NCBI GenBank assembly: GCA_965206675.1
Contig: CBDBKL010000002.1
Span: 8,860-72,859 of the forward strand
Source of the DNA: CBDBKL01 sp965206675
GTDB lineage: Bacteria; Bdellovibrionota; Bdellovibrionia; Bdellovibrionales; JAKFYE01
Length of the DNA: 64,000 nucleotides
Reading direction: 5' to 3'
Positions 1 to 9,013 of the stretch are shown one piece after another. Positions within the stretch are counted from its first letter, which is position 1. Each line of letters starts with the position of its first letter. The position numbers and the translations under genes were made by a program. The notes below the pieces were generated by a model, which was given only the letters and a program-made list of their open reading frames with translations, did not search any database and was not told where the DNA came from.

Positions 1-1
1 T

Positions 2-274
2 CGAGACCTCCCTATTTTAATGTTAGCTGATGTGAAACGTGAGCTTAGCACAGCCCTTGGTATTTTAGATCAAGCAGAAGGTGTCTCACAACGTGCGGTA
101 TTTATTGTCGACCCTGATGGTATCATTCGCTTTTCTATGGTGACCGACTTAAGCGTAGGTCGTAATCCAAAAGAAGTTTTGCGTATCTTAGATGCTCTTC
201 AAACTGATGAACTCTGCCCCTGTAACTGGAATAAAGGAGATAAAACCATCAACCTTAAGGAGGCGACAAAGTAG
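2..274 (+). CDS. ahpC: Alkyl hydroperoxide reductase AhpC, C-terminal part (cut by window edge)
   Basis: The frame is open from the left edge (RDLPILMLADVKRELS...), so the internal Met at base 20 is not the start and the N-terminal half with the peroxidatic Cys lies outside the window. What remains is the peroxiredoxin C-terminal half: the FIVDPDGIIRF strand and the resolving cysteine in DELCPCNW, which resembles mycobacterial-type AhpC. The family reduces H2O2 and organic peroxides in the cytoplasm. ahpD follows after 47 bp, the classic AhpC-AhpD pair, so AhpD rather than AhpF probably recycles it. Confidence 0.9.
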   Translation, partial: RDLPILMLADVKRELSTALGILDQAEGVSQRAVFIVDPDGIIRFSMVTDLSVGRNPKEVLRILDALQTDELCPCNWNKGDKTINLKEATK

Positions 275-321
275 TTTTTATCAAGCGTTTTATAAACGAG
301 AAAAGGAAAGGCAACTTAGAA

Positions 322-831
322 ATGACAATCAAAGATTTTCCAGACTATGCGAAAGACATCAGACTAAACCTTGGACGTCTTATATCTGACGAGGAAGTGG
401 AGGGGCTAACCATCCACCAATCTCATAGCGTTTCCCTAGCCTGCGCCTATGCCACGAAAAATCAAAAAGTGATTGATGCCATTACGGAGCAAACGGCCGG
501 AACACTTTCAGAACAAGATGTAACGGCTGCAAAAGCTGCCGCAACAATCATGGCTATGAACAATATCTACTACAGATCTGTTCACCTCATTAACGACAAA
601 GAATATTCTCAAATGCCAGCCAAACTCCGAATGAATATTCTCGGCAATCCAGGTGTTAATAAAATTGATTTTGAACTGATGTGTTTGGCTGTCTCCGCTA
701 TCAACGGATGTGGCCTCTGCTTAAATTCCCACATTCATGAGCTTACAAAAGGTGGTATTTCAAAAACAGGTGTACAGTCCTGCCTGCGCATTGGTGCCGT
801 TATTAACGGCGCAGCCCAATGCCTTCAGTAA
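322..831 (+). CDS. ahpD: Alkylhydroperoxidase AhpD
   Basis: 169 residues, the usual AhpD length. The family carries a CxxC centre that transfers reducing equivalents to AhpC, reloaded by lipoylated dihydrolipoamide acyltransferase in mycobacteria. Here the motif is GCGLCLNSH near residue 130, with both cysteines and the downstream His of the C-x-x-C-x-x-x-H signature. The ATG is preceded by a purine-rich AAGGAAAGG stretch about 10 bp upstream. It lies directly downstream of ahpC in the same direction, so the two are probably co-transcribed. Confidence 0.93.
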   Translation: MTIKDFPDYAKDIRLNLGRLISDEEVEGLTIHQSHSVSLACAYATKNQKVIDAITEQTAGTLSEQDVTAAKAAATIMAMNNIYYRSVHLINDKEYSQMPAKLRMNILGNPGVNKIDFELMCLAVSAINGCGLCLNSHIHELTKGGISKTGVQSCLRIGAVINGAAQCLQ

Positions 832-921
832 GCTAAAAGCTGTTATATTTTGAAACAGTCTAGAACTATTTCAGTTTTTGATCTTTATAGCCGAATAACA
901 AGTTATAAGGAGTACAACTTT

Positions 922-1428
922 ATGCAACCCTTACGGCAAACCACACCCTTAGGCATGCCTCCCGTCAATCCAAACACTAACAGAGGGCTTTCACTTCAAA
1001 ATAACGATGATATACCCTTTGATAATCCAAGAGCTGGTTTTGGTATTCGAGGGTTAGCTTTTCTGATAGATATGTTTGCTATTGTAGGTTTATCTCTAGT
1101 TCTTATTAAAGCACCACACGCGCCTCAGATATTTAAAGGCATGGATAATAAATCCGCTCTAGTGATAATCGACCTCGTTTGTTTTGTGTTTCTTATGATT
1201 CTTCCCACAGCCCTATACGGAAGAACTTTAGGGAAGAAAATCCTTAAACTCAAAGTTGTTCGATTAAACGAGAATCAAAAACTAGGATTTTTCAGAGGAT
1301 TCTTTAGAGAGCTGATCGGAAAATCTGTCTCTTCATGGTTCTTTTTTGTGGGTTATCTTTTAGCTCTAGGTTCTCAAAAACTCACCCTACACGACAGACT
1401 GTTCAATACCAAAGTTATCAAAGAATAA
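922..1428 (+). CDS. RDD-family membrane protein
   Basis: 168 residues from the ATG chosen here because AAGGAG lies about 10 bp upstream; an in-frame start 72 bp earlier has no ribosome binding site. The N-terminus is Pro/Asn-rich and soluble. A transmembrane segment starting RGLAFLIDMFAIVGL carries the RDD-type Arg and Asp, a second one follows around residues 70-95, and after that comes GRTLGKKILKLKVV, the typical second half of the domain. The function of such proteins is mostly unknown (ion transport or membrane adaptor roles have been proposed). It converges with the next gene, with only 3 bp between them. Confidence 0.8.
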   Translation: MQPLRQTTPLGMPPVNPNTNRGLSLQNNDDIPFDNPRAGFGIRGLAFLIDMFAIVGLSLVLIKAPHAPQIFKGMDNKSALVIIDLVCFVFLMILPTALYGRTLGKKILKLKVVRLNENQKLGFFRGFFRELIGKSVSSWFFFVGYLLALGSQKLTLHDRLFNTKVIKE

Positions 1429-1431
1429 ACT

Positions 1432-2526
1432 TTATTTTTTATAAGTCACTCTATAAATAGCGTTATTATAATCATCAGAGATAAGAAGCGATCCGTCCCA
1501 ATAAACTTCCACATCGACAGGACGTCCCCACACACTCCTATCCCTCCTCAACCAACCTTTAATAAATGTTTGAACCTCTTTTGTCCTCGGGTTTGCCCAA
1601 ATCACTTTATAACCGACCTTTTCACTATGGTTCCATGAACCATGTAAAGCTACAAAAAAACCCGAACGATACTTTTTTGGAAAATGCCTCTTTCTATAAA
1701 AACGCATACCCAATGCCGCTTGATGAGCCCCCAACTCAATAACAGGTTTCGAATACGACTTATTACAATCCTTACCCTTACCGAATTTCGGATCAGAAAT
1801 ATCACTGCCATGACAAAAAGGATAACCAAAATGCTCCCCCATTTCCCGAACAACATTAATTTCCTCCGGAGGACTATCGTCCCCCATCCAATCCCTCCCG
1901 TTATCCGTAAACCATAACTTTTTAGATGACGGCTCCCAATCAAAACCCACTGAATTACGAACACCATGAGCATAAGGTCTCAAAATCTTATGTTTCATAG
2001 AGAGTTTAGAAATAGTAGCGAATCTTTTATCTTTAGAAAGACAGGTATTACAAGGGGTTCCAATAGGAATATAAAGATCTCCATCAGGTCCAAACTTAAT
2101 AAATTTCCAACCGTGATATCTCTTATCAGGTAAATCCGAAAAGAAAACCTCATAGTCCCTATTCTCTTTTAGGTTCTTTTTTATATTGGAAAATTTTAAA
2201 ACCCGATGCACTTCAGCCACATACAAATCACCCTTTCGATAGGCCACACCATTCGGCATATTCAATCCCGATGCAATAGTGATACGCTTTTCCGCCACGC
2301 CATCTAAGTTTTTATCCAAAAGAACGTACACCGGGCCACTTCTAGAACCCACAAACACAACGCCACGAGGACCCAACGTCATAGATCGAGCGTCCTCAAT
2401 ATCCTTTGCAAAATATGTAATCTGAAATCCCTTAGGTAGATCTAAAGTGGGTAAAAAATCACTACTATAAACAGAATCCCTCGACAGGAAAAAGAAAATC
2501 CCAATAATCAAAAGCCGTAAAATCAT
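1432..2526 (-). CDS. Secreted PQQ-type sugar (L-sorbosone-like) dehydrogenase
   Basis: 364 residues. An N-terminal signal segment (MILRLLIIGIFFFLS) is followed by a six-bladed beta-propeller of the glucose/sorbosone dehydrogenase type. Matching pieces are LPKGFQITYFAKDIEDARSM, GPRGVVFVGSRSGPVYVL, PNGVAYRKGDLYVAE, an FGPDGDLYIPIG blade, AHGVRNSVGFDW and the C-terminal VWGRPVDVEVYWDGSLLISDD. Family members oxidise sugars or aldehydes in the periplasm with PQQ; no haem-binding CXXCH is present. The substrate cannot be predicted. A monocistronic unit is likely, since repeats follow upstream and a convergent gene lies downstream. Confidence 0.82.
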   Translation of the reverse strand: MILRLLIIGIFFFLSRDSVYSSDFLPTLDLPKGFQITYFAKDIEDARSMTLGPRGVVFVGSRSGPVYVLLDKNLDGVAEKRITIASGLNMPNGVAYRKGDLYVAEVHRVLKFSNIKKNLKENRDYEVFFSDLPDKRYHGWKFIKFGPDGDLYIPIGTPCNTCLSKDKRFATISKLSMKHKILRPYAHGVRNSVGFDWEPSSKKLWFTDNGRDWMGDDSPPEEINVVREMGEHFGYPFCHGSDISDPKFGKGKDCNKSYSKPVIELGAHQAALGMRFYRKRHFPKKYRSGFFVALHGSWNHSEKVGYKVIWANPRTKEVQTFIKGWLRRDRSVWGRPVDVEVYWDGSLLISDDYNNAIYRVTYKK

Positions 2527-2540
2527 TTCGGCAGCTTAAC

Positions 2541-2605
2541 GGACTGTCGAAAAAATGTCATCTACTTCGTCACAATATATCGCTTCGGTTATATCTAGCT
2601 CTTTT
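2541..2605 (+). repeat. Repeat family A, truncated variant (A1b)
   Basis: Begins with the family A end GGACTGTCGAAAAAATGTC and continues ATCTACTTCGT, then diverges to CACAATATATCGCTTCGGTTATATC instead of the hairpin body. The same variant occurs at 42164-42225, and part of it lies just after the stop of the 47570-49234 gene. It forms the left end of the composite A-B-C at this locus. Confidence 0.75.
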
Positions 2606-2628
2606 CGCGATTTTTTTTACGTTTAATT

Positions 2629-2757
2629 GAGAATTTTTCTCAGCAGGATTCAAAAGCTCAGACAGTTCTGAGGGTTCGCAGCTCGTATCTCCCCTATGGG
2701 GAGATACGCCCTGCGCCTCAGAAAACTCGTTTTGAACCCTGCTGAGAAAAATTCCCT
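2629..2757 (+). repeat. Repeat family B, hairpin copy B1
   Basis: Long imperfect palindrome. The outer arms GAATTTTTCTCAGCAGG and CCTGCTGAGAAAAATTC pair almost perfectly. Inside is the conserved core (CTGAGGGTTCGCAGCTCGT, then a CCCTATGGGG tip, then GATACGCCCTGCGCCTCAG). Other copies lie at 21592, 42256 and 57771, with a degenerate one near 47194. Confidence 0.85.
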
Positions 2758-2784
2758 CCTAATATCCTAAAAATATAAATCCAC

Positions 2785-2848
2785 CCTCCATCACAACACC
2801 CCCTACGCTTGGGAAAGAAAAAATTCTTTCTTCAAACAAAATTCAAAA
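2785..2848 (+). repeat. Repeat family C, copy C1
   Basis: Contains CCCTACGCTTGGGAAAG followed by the small palindrome GAAAGAA-AAAA-TTCTTTC. A 35-bp stretch is identical, inverted, at 3528-3582. Related copies lie at 42473 and 47135. It sits 14 bp from the 3' end of the nuclease gene. Confidence 0.8.
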
Positions 2849-2861
2849 GTTATAATTTTCA

Positions 2862-3398
2862 TTAATGAGAACTTGGGCGTCGTCGTCGTCTTGCTTTCCA
2901 GGGTTCTAAGGCATTTTCATTACGAAATAAACCTCTTTTTTCTGCCTTAGCTTGAGTTTCTATATCTTTCCATTCCTCACAGAAAGTTTTTTTACAATAT
3001 CTTTCATAAACCCACGCTAGACCAGATTTTAAAAGTTCTTCGTTTAAAAGTCGACCATCAGAAAGCTGAACCAGTGCTACACTTCTCCTATATCTGTCTG
3101 TATCTATGACTTCGATAAAAACCTCTTTGCCAAAAACCAAAGCGGATGTGAATTGTTTAGCTCTTTTTCCAAAAGGCTGTCTTCTCTCAGGTGTATCAAT
3201 ACCATAAAGTCTGATACGTATTTGTCGTTTATTTTCGGTTAGTACTGTAATTGTATCTCCATCGGCTACCTTGACAACTTTCACCTGAGGTTTCGTTATA
3301 TTTCGCTGTTGTTCAGATTTTTTTGTGAATGGAGGTGGAGAAGCTGTTGAGCACGAGGAGAAAAAGAGAACACATAGTAACCAAATTCGGTTTTTCAT
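2862..3398 (-). CDS. Thermonuclease (SNase)-family lipoprotein
   Basis: 178 residues from an ATG preceded by GGGGGGC 9 bp upstream; a longer frame from 3428 would bury the signal peptide. MKNRIWLLCVLFFSSC is a lipoprotein signal with lipobox SSC. The staphylococcal-nuclease fold spans about residues 38-165: VVKVADGDTITV, RIRLYGIDTPE (family catalytic Arg and Glu, Ca-binding Asp), DRYRRSVALV (second catalytic Arg), then LLNEELLKSGLAWVY. The C-terminus is a basic RRRRR tail. Family members hydrolyse DNA and RNA; an envelope-anchored one would act in the periplasm or outside, possibly as a nucleotide scavenger. The gene is bracketed by inverted A/B/C repeats. Confidence 0.88.
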   Translation of the reverse strand: MKNRIWLLCVLFFSSCSTASPPPFTKKSEQQRNITKPQVKVVKVADGDTITVLTENKRQIRIRLYGIDTPERRQPFGKRAKQFTSALVFGKEVFIEVIDTDRYRRSVALVQLSDGRLLNEELLKSGLAWVYERYCKKTFCEEWKDIETQAKAEKRGLFRNENALEPWKARRRRRPSSH

Positions 3399-3527
3399 GA
3401 ATATTGCCCCCCAATACTCTTTAATCATTTTATTTTTTATTAATCAAAACTCAAGCAGAAATTTTGGTTTTTCATTTTTAAGTTGTTTAGATTTCTTTGA
3501 GGATTTGAGATCTTGAAATCATATGAA

Positions 3528-3582
3528 ATTTTACTTGAAGAAAGAATTTTTTCTTTCCCAAGCGTAGGGCGTATCGTGAGAA
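3528..3582 (-). repeat. Repeat family C, copy C2 (inverted)
   Basis: The reverse complement carries CCCTACGCTTGGGAAAG and the GAAAGAA-AAAA-TTCTTTC palindrome, identical over 35 bp to 2785-2848. The flanking AATATC(C/T)TAAAAAT sequence that joins B to C elsewhere is also present next to it, but the B body is missing here. Confidence 0.8.
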
Positions 3583-3624
3583 GTTGTAAATCGGATTTTT
3601 AAGATATTGCATAAAGATCCAGAA

Positions 3625-3744
3625 GGACTTTTAAAAAAGCATTAGATACGAGACGTACAAACCGAACGGAGGCGTAGTTTTCCATACGTCGGAGTGAGTG
3701 TTTGAGTGATTGCAACGAAGTAGATGATGCTTTTTCAAAAGTCC
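3625..3744 (-). repeat. Repeat family A, copy A1
   Basis: Imperfect palindrome with arms GGACTTTTAAAAAAGCAT and ATGCTTTTTCAAAAGTCC (17 of 18 pair). The body is the family sequence with a GGCGTAG/CTACGTC inner stem. In the sense of the upstream gene it starts 10 bp before the stop, so the TGA of that gene lies inside the element. The arm sequence differs from the other copies on both sides, so pairing is kept. Confidence 0.85.
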
Positions 3745-4913
3745 GCAGACTTATCAATAGAAAGAATAACTCTACTATCCCTAACAGAATCCACCCTAAA
3801 ACCATCCACAGTTCTTAAGTGCTTGGCAAGACGTTCACCACCACCTACAACATCCACCTCAAATACCACTCGGTTGGCCTGAAAAAATCGCTCCTTCACA
3901 CTCTTTAACTCTGGAATCGCTGCCTTCAAATTAGATTTAAAACTCATAATATCCGCAGGTTTAATAAAACCGTTGATATCAATTCGAACAATTTGAGTCG
4001 TGCTTAACCTTCCCTTTTTCCAAGCCTCCATCACCTGCTGAACTAAATTGGCAATCAAAGCCTTTCCCTGATTAGCCAAAACACCCTCAATCGCCTTTTG
4101 CCTATTCCCCGCCTCCGTTTCATAATTTCCGGCAGACTCAGCAATCACTCTCCCCTTATCTCTGTGAATAATCGTCCAACGGATAGAAACTTTATTCGTC
4201 TGACTCGTACTCCCCGGACGAAAACTCACCCCGCCCCTTATCGCCATCTGACTTCCGTAAAAATCACTTAAAAATTGCACATCCCTCATCCTCATAGAGT
4301 CCGACCTGTAAACTTCAGGAACATTATAGTAATAACCCCACTTTATAGGGTTCGAAACATAAAAACCCTTTCCCCAAAACGCATTTCTCATCTCCTGCAA
4401 AATCCACCGCTCCTGCCGAATGAGAAACTTATCCTCCTCATTAACAGGCTCTTTCCACCAATTATAATTTTTGTGCCTCACACGATCTGTAAGAGAAAAA
4501 AGCGGTAACAACACAACACCCTTTTCAATATTACTCATAAACCCTTCTCTAAAAAGAAGTTCTTTTAAACTCTCTTGTGAAAGCTTAACCCTAGCCGATG
4601 CCTTAAATCCACCCCCACCTCTCGCTTCCAAATCCACAATTCTGGAAAAAGGAATAAACTTTTCTGTCTGATTTAATATTTTACTCCTTATAGAAACCTT
4701 ACTCTGCTGATACCTCTCCTCACCTAAAATCTTTCTTATTATATTAGTAGATACATTTTCAGAAACCGTTCGCAGCATTTCCTGACGAGCCCGTACAGAA
4801 TTGCTCGCATCAGAAGTCACCTCTTCCGTATACTCAATCAACTCTGCAGCCGAGAGATTCAAACTAAACAAAATAAATATAAGTACTTTCAACATAGGTC
4901 GTAAGGCTATCAA
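3735..4913 (-). CDS. Secreted protein of unknown function
   Basis: 392 residues, not assigned to a family. The start is taken at a TTG with GAGAGAGG 8 bp upstream; an ATG six codons later (MLKVLIFILFSLNLSAAE) also fits and starts the signal peptide. The mature part is mixed alpha/beta with a repeated pattern around QEMLRTVSENVSTNIIRKIL and a late section (residues 300-390) that reads like a small alpha/beta domain ending VDSVRDSRVILSIDKSADF. It is the last gene of a minus-strand run after dnaE (62-bp gap). The last codons and the TGA lie inside repeat A1. Confidence 0.75.
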   Translation of the reverse strand: MIALRPMLKVLIFILFSLNLSAAELIEYTEEVTSDASNSVRARQEMLRTVSENVSTNIIRKILGEERYQQSKVSIRSKILNQTEKFIPFSRIVDLEARGGGGFKASARVKLSQESLKELLFREGFMSNIEKGVVLLPLFSLTDRVRHKNYNWWKEPVNEEDKFLIRQERWILQEMRNAFWGKGFYVSNPIKWGYYYNVPEVYRSDSMRMRDVQFLSDFYGSQMAIRGGVSFRPGSTSQTNKVSIRWTIIHRDKGRVIAESAGNYETEAGNRQKAIEGVLANQGKALIANLVQQVMEAWKKGRLSTTQIVRIDINGFIKPADIMSFKSNLKAAIPELKSVKERFFQANRVVFEVDVVGGGERLAKHLRTVDGFRVDSVRDSRVILSIDKSADF

Positions 4914-4975
4914 AATTTGTACCTCTCTCCAATCCTTTATGCTGCGTCAATTATAACAAATCTCATACCTGTTTT

Positions 4976-7900
4976 TCATTGCACAACATGAATAAAATCT
5001 GTACGCCCCAACTTCATCTGTAACTGTTCAAAGAACAACTTCGAAGGGTGCACCCCCACAGGATCCTCTATATCTATAGTCACTCGCCGCTCTTTAGAGT
5101 TTTCTAAATTATCCAAAAGCAAAGACAGCTTTACCTTTGTCTTTCCCGGATGATCTTTCAGAATATCTTTCAAATCCTCTATTCTCTCTGTTAATTTTCC
5201 GTCCATTCGAAATTCAACAATCTTTGCAGCCCTTACAAGCTGTGCTTCCAAAGTTTCAATCTCATCAACAATTAACTTTCCATTCTGATTTTCCTTTTTA
5301 ACCGTGCCCCCCACCAAAAGCACTTCCTCAGAATTAAGTACACCCTCATACTCTTCAAAAACATCAGGGAAGATAACCAACTCCAAATGCCCCGAAAGAT
5401 CTTCTAACTGCACAAACGCCATGCGTGTACCCTTTCGAGTTATCAGCTCCCGCTTTGAAGCCACAATGCCTCCAACCCACACCCTCATCTTTGATGTCTC
5501 TTTACTTTTTAAATCCTCAATAGAAACTGGCCTCTTTTCCTTTAAGGAAGCCAGCAGATTCTCAAAACCCTTCAGAGGATGATCACTCAAATAAAAACCT
5601 AAAACCTCTTTCTCAAATCTAAGACGTTCTGATTTCGTCCATCTTGTTTTTGTATCCTCACTCGTAGAAATTTTTAGGTTTTTTAATATCGCTTTAGGAT
5701 CAAAATTCTCTACCTGATCCTCACTGTCTTCTGAAAATAAACTGGCCTGACCCATTTCTCTATCCCGCCTTTTAGATTCAGAATATTTTATGAAATGAGA
5801 ATACCCCTTAAACAACTCCGCACGTGTCAACCCAAAATCATCCATCGCCCCCGCTTTGATTAAAGCCTCTAGAGTTCTCTTATTCACCTTTCTTAAGTCA
5901 ATATTCTCAAAAAAACTTTGAAGATTAGCAAATTTCTTATCTTTCATTTTTTCCCGCGCTTCCAGAATGGCTTCCACAGCCGACTCTCCAACACCCTTAA
6001 TAGCTCCCAACCCAAAAACCAACCGATCAGAGTCCACAGAAAATTTAAACTCAGAAAAATTAATATGCGGAGGTTGAATTTCAATACCATGTGCATGCAC
6101 ATCTTTAATATACTTTACAATTTTATCTGTATCAGAAATCTCCGTGCTCAACAGAGCCGCATAAAATTCCACCGGATAGTGCGCCTTTAACCAAGCCGTT
6201 TGCGCCGCTACAACACAATAAGCTGCCGCATGAGATTTGTTAAAACCATACTGAGCAAATTTTTCCATCAGCTCAAAAAGTTCCTTTGCCTTCCATTCAT
6301 CAAACTTATTCTTCTTAGCCCCCTCTAAAAAGCGATTCCTCTGCTTTTTCATCTCTTTGGCAATTTTTTTACTCATAGCTCTTCTTAAAACATCCGCCTC
6401 AGCCAGAGAGTAATTGGCAATCTTTGCAGCAATAAGCTGGACTTGCTCCTGATAGACAATAATTCCGTATGTCTCTTTCAGAATATCTTCCAATTCCTCA
6501 AAAAGATAAGAGATCTCTATGTCACCACTCTTTCGACCAATATACTCATCCAACATCTGCATAGGTCCCGGTCTATAGAGAGCGTTAATAGCCGTTATAT
6601 CGTTAAAACACGTCGGCTGCACCTTAGTGATAAGCTCTGACATTCCTTCACTTTCAAATTGAAAAATGCCAGCCGTATCCCCCCGACTCATGAGTTTATA
6701 AATCGAGGAATCATCAATTGGAATCTCCTGAGTGCGAATGGTTTTCTTTCTGTTCTTTTCAATTTCTAATATAGCGTCCTTAATAAGAGTCAGTGTCTTT
6801 AAACCTAAAAAATCAAACTTTATAAGACCTATCTTTTCTGCAATCTTCATATCAAATTGAATAACATTCTCATCCTCATTTCCCTTATAAAGAGGGGCAT
6901 GTTCCACAAGAGGTTTATTGGAAATAATAACTCCAGCCGCATGAATACTGGCATGTCTCACAAGACCCTCAATCTTTTGAGCCAACTCCATCAACGAATT
7001 GATCTGTGGATCTCCCTCCATCAACTCAGCTAACCGTGGCTCCGTCTCAATAGCTTCTTTTAAAGAAATCCCCAACCTGTCAGGAATTAATTTTGCCACC
7101 ACATCCACTTCATTAAAGGTCATACCCATGACCCTTCCTATATCTCGAATGGCCGCCCTAGCTTGTAATTTTCCAAAAGTAATAATTTGAGAAACACACT
7201 CTTCCCCGTACTTTTGAGTGACATATTCAATCACCTCATGTCGGCGTTCTTGACAGAAATCAATATCAAAATCAGGCATACTTAAACGTTCAGGATTTAA
7301 AAATCTCTCAAAAATTAATCCATGAACCATCGGATCTAAATCTGTAATTTGAAGACAATAGGCCACAAGACTTCCCGCTCCCGACCCTCGGCCCGGACCA
7401 ACAGGAATTCCGCTCTGCTTAGCCCATTTGATAAAATCTTGAACAATTAGAAAATAACCATCAAATCCCATTCCATGAATGGTGTCTAACTCGTACTTTA
7501 ATCTCTTTAAATACTCTTGCTTTCTCTCCCCTGTTATCTTTTCTCCCTCTTTAAACCGCAATTTTAACCCCTCTTCCGAATGCCTCTTCATAGCATCCTT
7601 AAGAGTTTCACCCTTAGAAGTCGGATAACTTGGTAAATGATATATAGGTTTTCCCTGCCTATCTTTTAATTGGAACTCAACATTGATCTCATCTGCAATT
7701 TTTAAAGTGTTTTCTATAGCTTCTGGCACATCTTTAAATAAAGTTCTCATTGGTTTTGATTTTTTAAAAAAGAATTCTTTTGACCCTAGAGTTTTTCGAT
7801 TCTCGTCCTGAAGAGTTTTATTAGTTCCAATACAAACCATAACCTCTTGAGCTAAAAAATCTTCCGACTTCAAATAGTGCACATCATTTGTTGCCACTAA

Positions 7901-8485
7901 AGGGGTTGAAGTTATTTTTGAAGCCTCTATTAAAAACGTATTGATATCATCCCATTGAGAAACCCCCGTGCGACACATTTCCAAATACAAATCATCATGA
8001 AAGATATCTTTAAGCTCTCTGATTTTTTCCAGTGCCGCCTCTTCTCCCTTTTGAGAAAAAGCCCAAGGCACAACACCATATAAACCACCCGTTAAGGCAA
8101 TGATGTCCTCATTATTTTCCTTCAAAACCTCCATATCAATTCGAGGCTTATAGTAAAATCCCTCTTTATATCCAATCGAACTCATTTTACATAAATTCTG
8201 ATACCCCTTAAAATTCTTTGCCAACAAGACAAGACGAGTGTTCCCCCCCCTCTCTTTCTTATGCCGACCTTTAGGAGCTAAATACGCATCAACTCCCAAT
8301 ATAGGTTTTATACCTAAGTCTTTGCAGGCAAAATAATGTTCCACTGCCCCAAACATATTCCCGTTATCCGTCAATGCTAAGGCTGGCATTTTATCTTCCA
8401 ATGCCATATTCGCCATGTCTTGAGAGGACGTTGAGGCCTCTAGCAGAGAATACTGGGAATGTGTGTGCAAATGAACAAACGACAT
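4976..8485 (-). CDS. dnaE: DNA polymerase III alpha subunit DnaE
   Basis: 1169 residues, full length for proteobacterial DnaE. The N-terminal PHP domain starts FVHLHTHSQYSLLEA and LALTDNGNMFG. The polymerase core carries PVGPGRGSGAGSLVAYCLQI and the catalytic aspartates in MPDFDIDFCQERR. Then come the thumb and fingers region, a helix-hairpin-helix part around residues 830-880 (VFGLGAIKGVGESAVEAI) and the OB fold at about 1000-1070 (VWVGGIVASKRELIT). The gene is the replicative polymerase of the cytoplasmic replisome. It begins 3 bp after the carbonic-anhydrase gene stop, so the two are likely coupled. An 8-C run lies inside the gene at 8243-8250. Confidence 0.98.
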   Translation of the reverse strand: MSFVHLHTHSQYSLLEASTSSQDMANMALEDKMPALALTDNGNMFGAVEHYFACKDLGIKPILGVDAYLAPKGRHKKERGGNTRLVLLAKNFKGYQNLCKMSSIGYKEGFYYKPRIDMEVLKENNEDIIALTGGLYGVVPWAFSQKGEEAALEKIRELKDIFHDDLYLEMCRTGVSQWDDINTFLIEASKITSTPLVATNDVHYLKSEDFLAQEVMVCIGTNKTLQDENRKTLGSKEFFFKKSKPMRTLFKDVPEAIENTLKIADEINVEFQLKDRQGKPIYHLPSYPTSKGETLKDAMKRHSEEGLKLRFKEGEKITGERKQEYLKRLKYELDTIHGMGFDGYFLIVQDFIKWAKQSGIPVGPGRGSGAGSLVAYCLQITDLDPMVHGLIFERFLNPERLSMPDFDIDFCQERRHEVIEYVTQKYGEECVSQIITFGKLQARAAIRDIGRVMGMTFNEVDVVAKLIPDRLGISLKEAIETEPRLAELMEGDPQINSLMELAQKIEGLVRHASIHAAGVIISNKPLVEHAPLYKGNEDENVIQFDMKIAEKIGLIKFDFLGLKTLTLIKDAILEIEKNRKKTIRTQEIPIDDSSIYKLMSRGDTAGIFQFESEGMSELITKVQPTCFNDITAINALYRPGPMQMLDEYIGRKSGDIEISYLFEELEDILKETYGIIVYQEQVQLIAAKIANYSLAEADVLRRAMSKKIAKEMKKQRNRFLEGAKKNKFDEWKAKELFELMEKFAQYGFNKSHAAAYCVVAAQTAWLKAHYPVEFYAALLSTEISDTDKIVKYIKDVHAHGIEIQPPHINFSEFKFSVDSDRLVFGLGAIKGVGESAVEAILEAREKMKDKKFANLQSFFENIDLRKVNKRTLEALIKAGAMDDFGLTRAELFKGYSHFIKYSESKRRDREMGQASLFSEDSEDQVENFDPKAILKNLKISTSEDTKTRWTKSERLRFEKEVLGFYLSDHPLKGFENLLASLKEKRPVSIEDLKSKETSKMRVWVGGIVASKRELITRKGTRMAFVQLEDLSGHLELVIFPDVFEEYEGVLNSEEVLLVGGTVKKENQNGKLIVDEIETLEAQLVRAAKIVEFRMDGKLTERIEDLKDILKDHPGKTKVKLSLLLDNLENSKERRVTIDIEDPVGVHPSKLFFEQLQMKLGRTDFIHVVQ

Positions 8486-8488
8486 ATT

Positions 8489-9013
8489 TTACCCTATCCC
8501 TTCATCCTTATACCATTTTGAATACTTGATATAGTTATCTGCAGATTGTTTTAAAAATTTCAACTCTTCTGGCTTTAACTCTCTTACAACCTTTGCCGGA
8601 CGACCCATTATTAAAACCCCTTCACCAAACTTTTGATTTTCAGTAACAAGACTTCCCGCCCCTACCATAGAATGAGGTCCAATATGCACCTGATCCATTA
8701 ACACAGATCCCATGCCTATAAGAGATTCAAAATCCACTGTACAACCATGTAAAATCACACCGTGCCCTATCGTTACACGATCCCCCAAAGTCGTACCGCA
8801 CTTGCCATACGTTCCATGAATAATGCACCCATCTTGTAAATTCGTTTCCTTTCCCAACTTAATTTTATAAACATCACCCCTCAATACAGAGTTAAACCAA
8901 ATAGATGATCCGTCCCCGATCTCTACATCCCCAATTAACTTCACTCCAGAAGCAAGAAAGACATCTCTTCCCACAGAAGGCGTCTTACCATTAAGAGGCT
9001 GAATCAATGGCAT
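8489..9013 (-). CDS. Gamma-carbonic-anhydrase-like hexapeptide protein
   Basis: 174 residues of left-handed beta-helix hexapeptide repeats (GDVEIGDGSSIWFNSVLRGD, LGDRVTIGHGVILHGC, IGMGSVLMDQVHIGPHSMVG). The three metal-ligand His of the gamma class match IIHG, GHG and LHG. The C-terminal helix after GRPAKVVRELKPEE is typical of YrdA/PaaY/CaiE relatives. It may hydrate CO2 or be a non-catalytic relative. The ATG overlaps the miaB stop as TGATG, indicating translational coupling; GAAAGGG lies upstream. Confidence 0.88.
   Translation of the reverse strand: MPLIQPLNGKTPSVGRDVFLASGVKLIGDVEIGDGSSIWFNSVLRGDVYKIKLGKETNLQDGCIIHGTYGKCGTTLGDRVTIGHGVILHGCTVDFESLIGMGSVLMDQVHIGPHSMVGAGSLVTENQKFGEGVLIMGRPAKVVRELKPEELKFLKQSADNYIKYSKWYKDEGIG

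Noticed and set aside
3599..3805. Open frames running through the family A repeats (also near 42040, 45099, 47336 and 57805)
   Set aside because: They read through the palindromes and give the same pseudo-peptides at each copy; no ribosome site and no conserved start.
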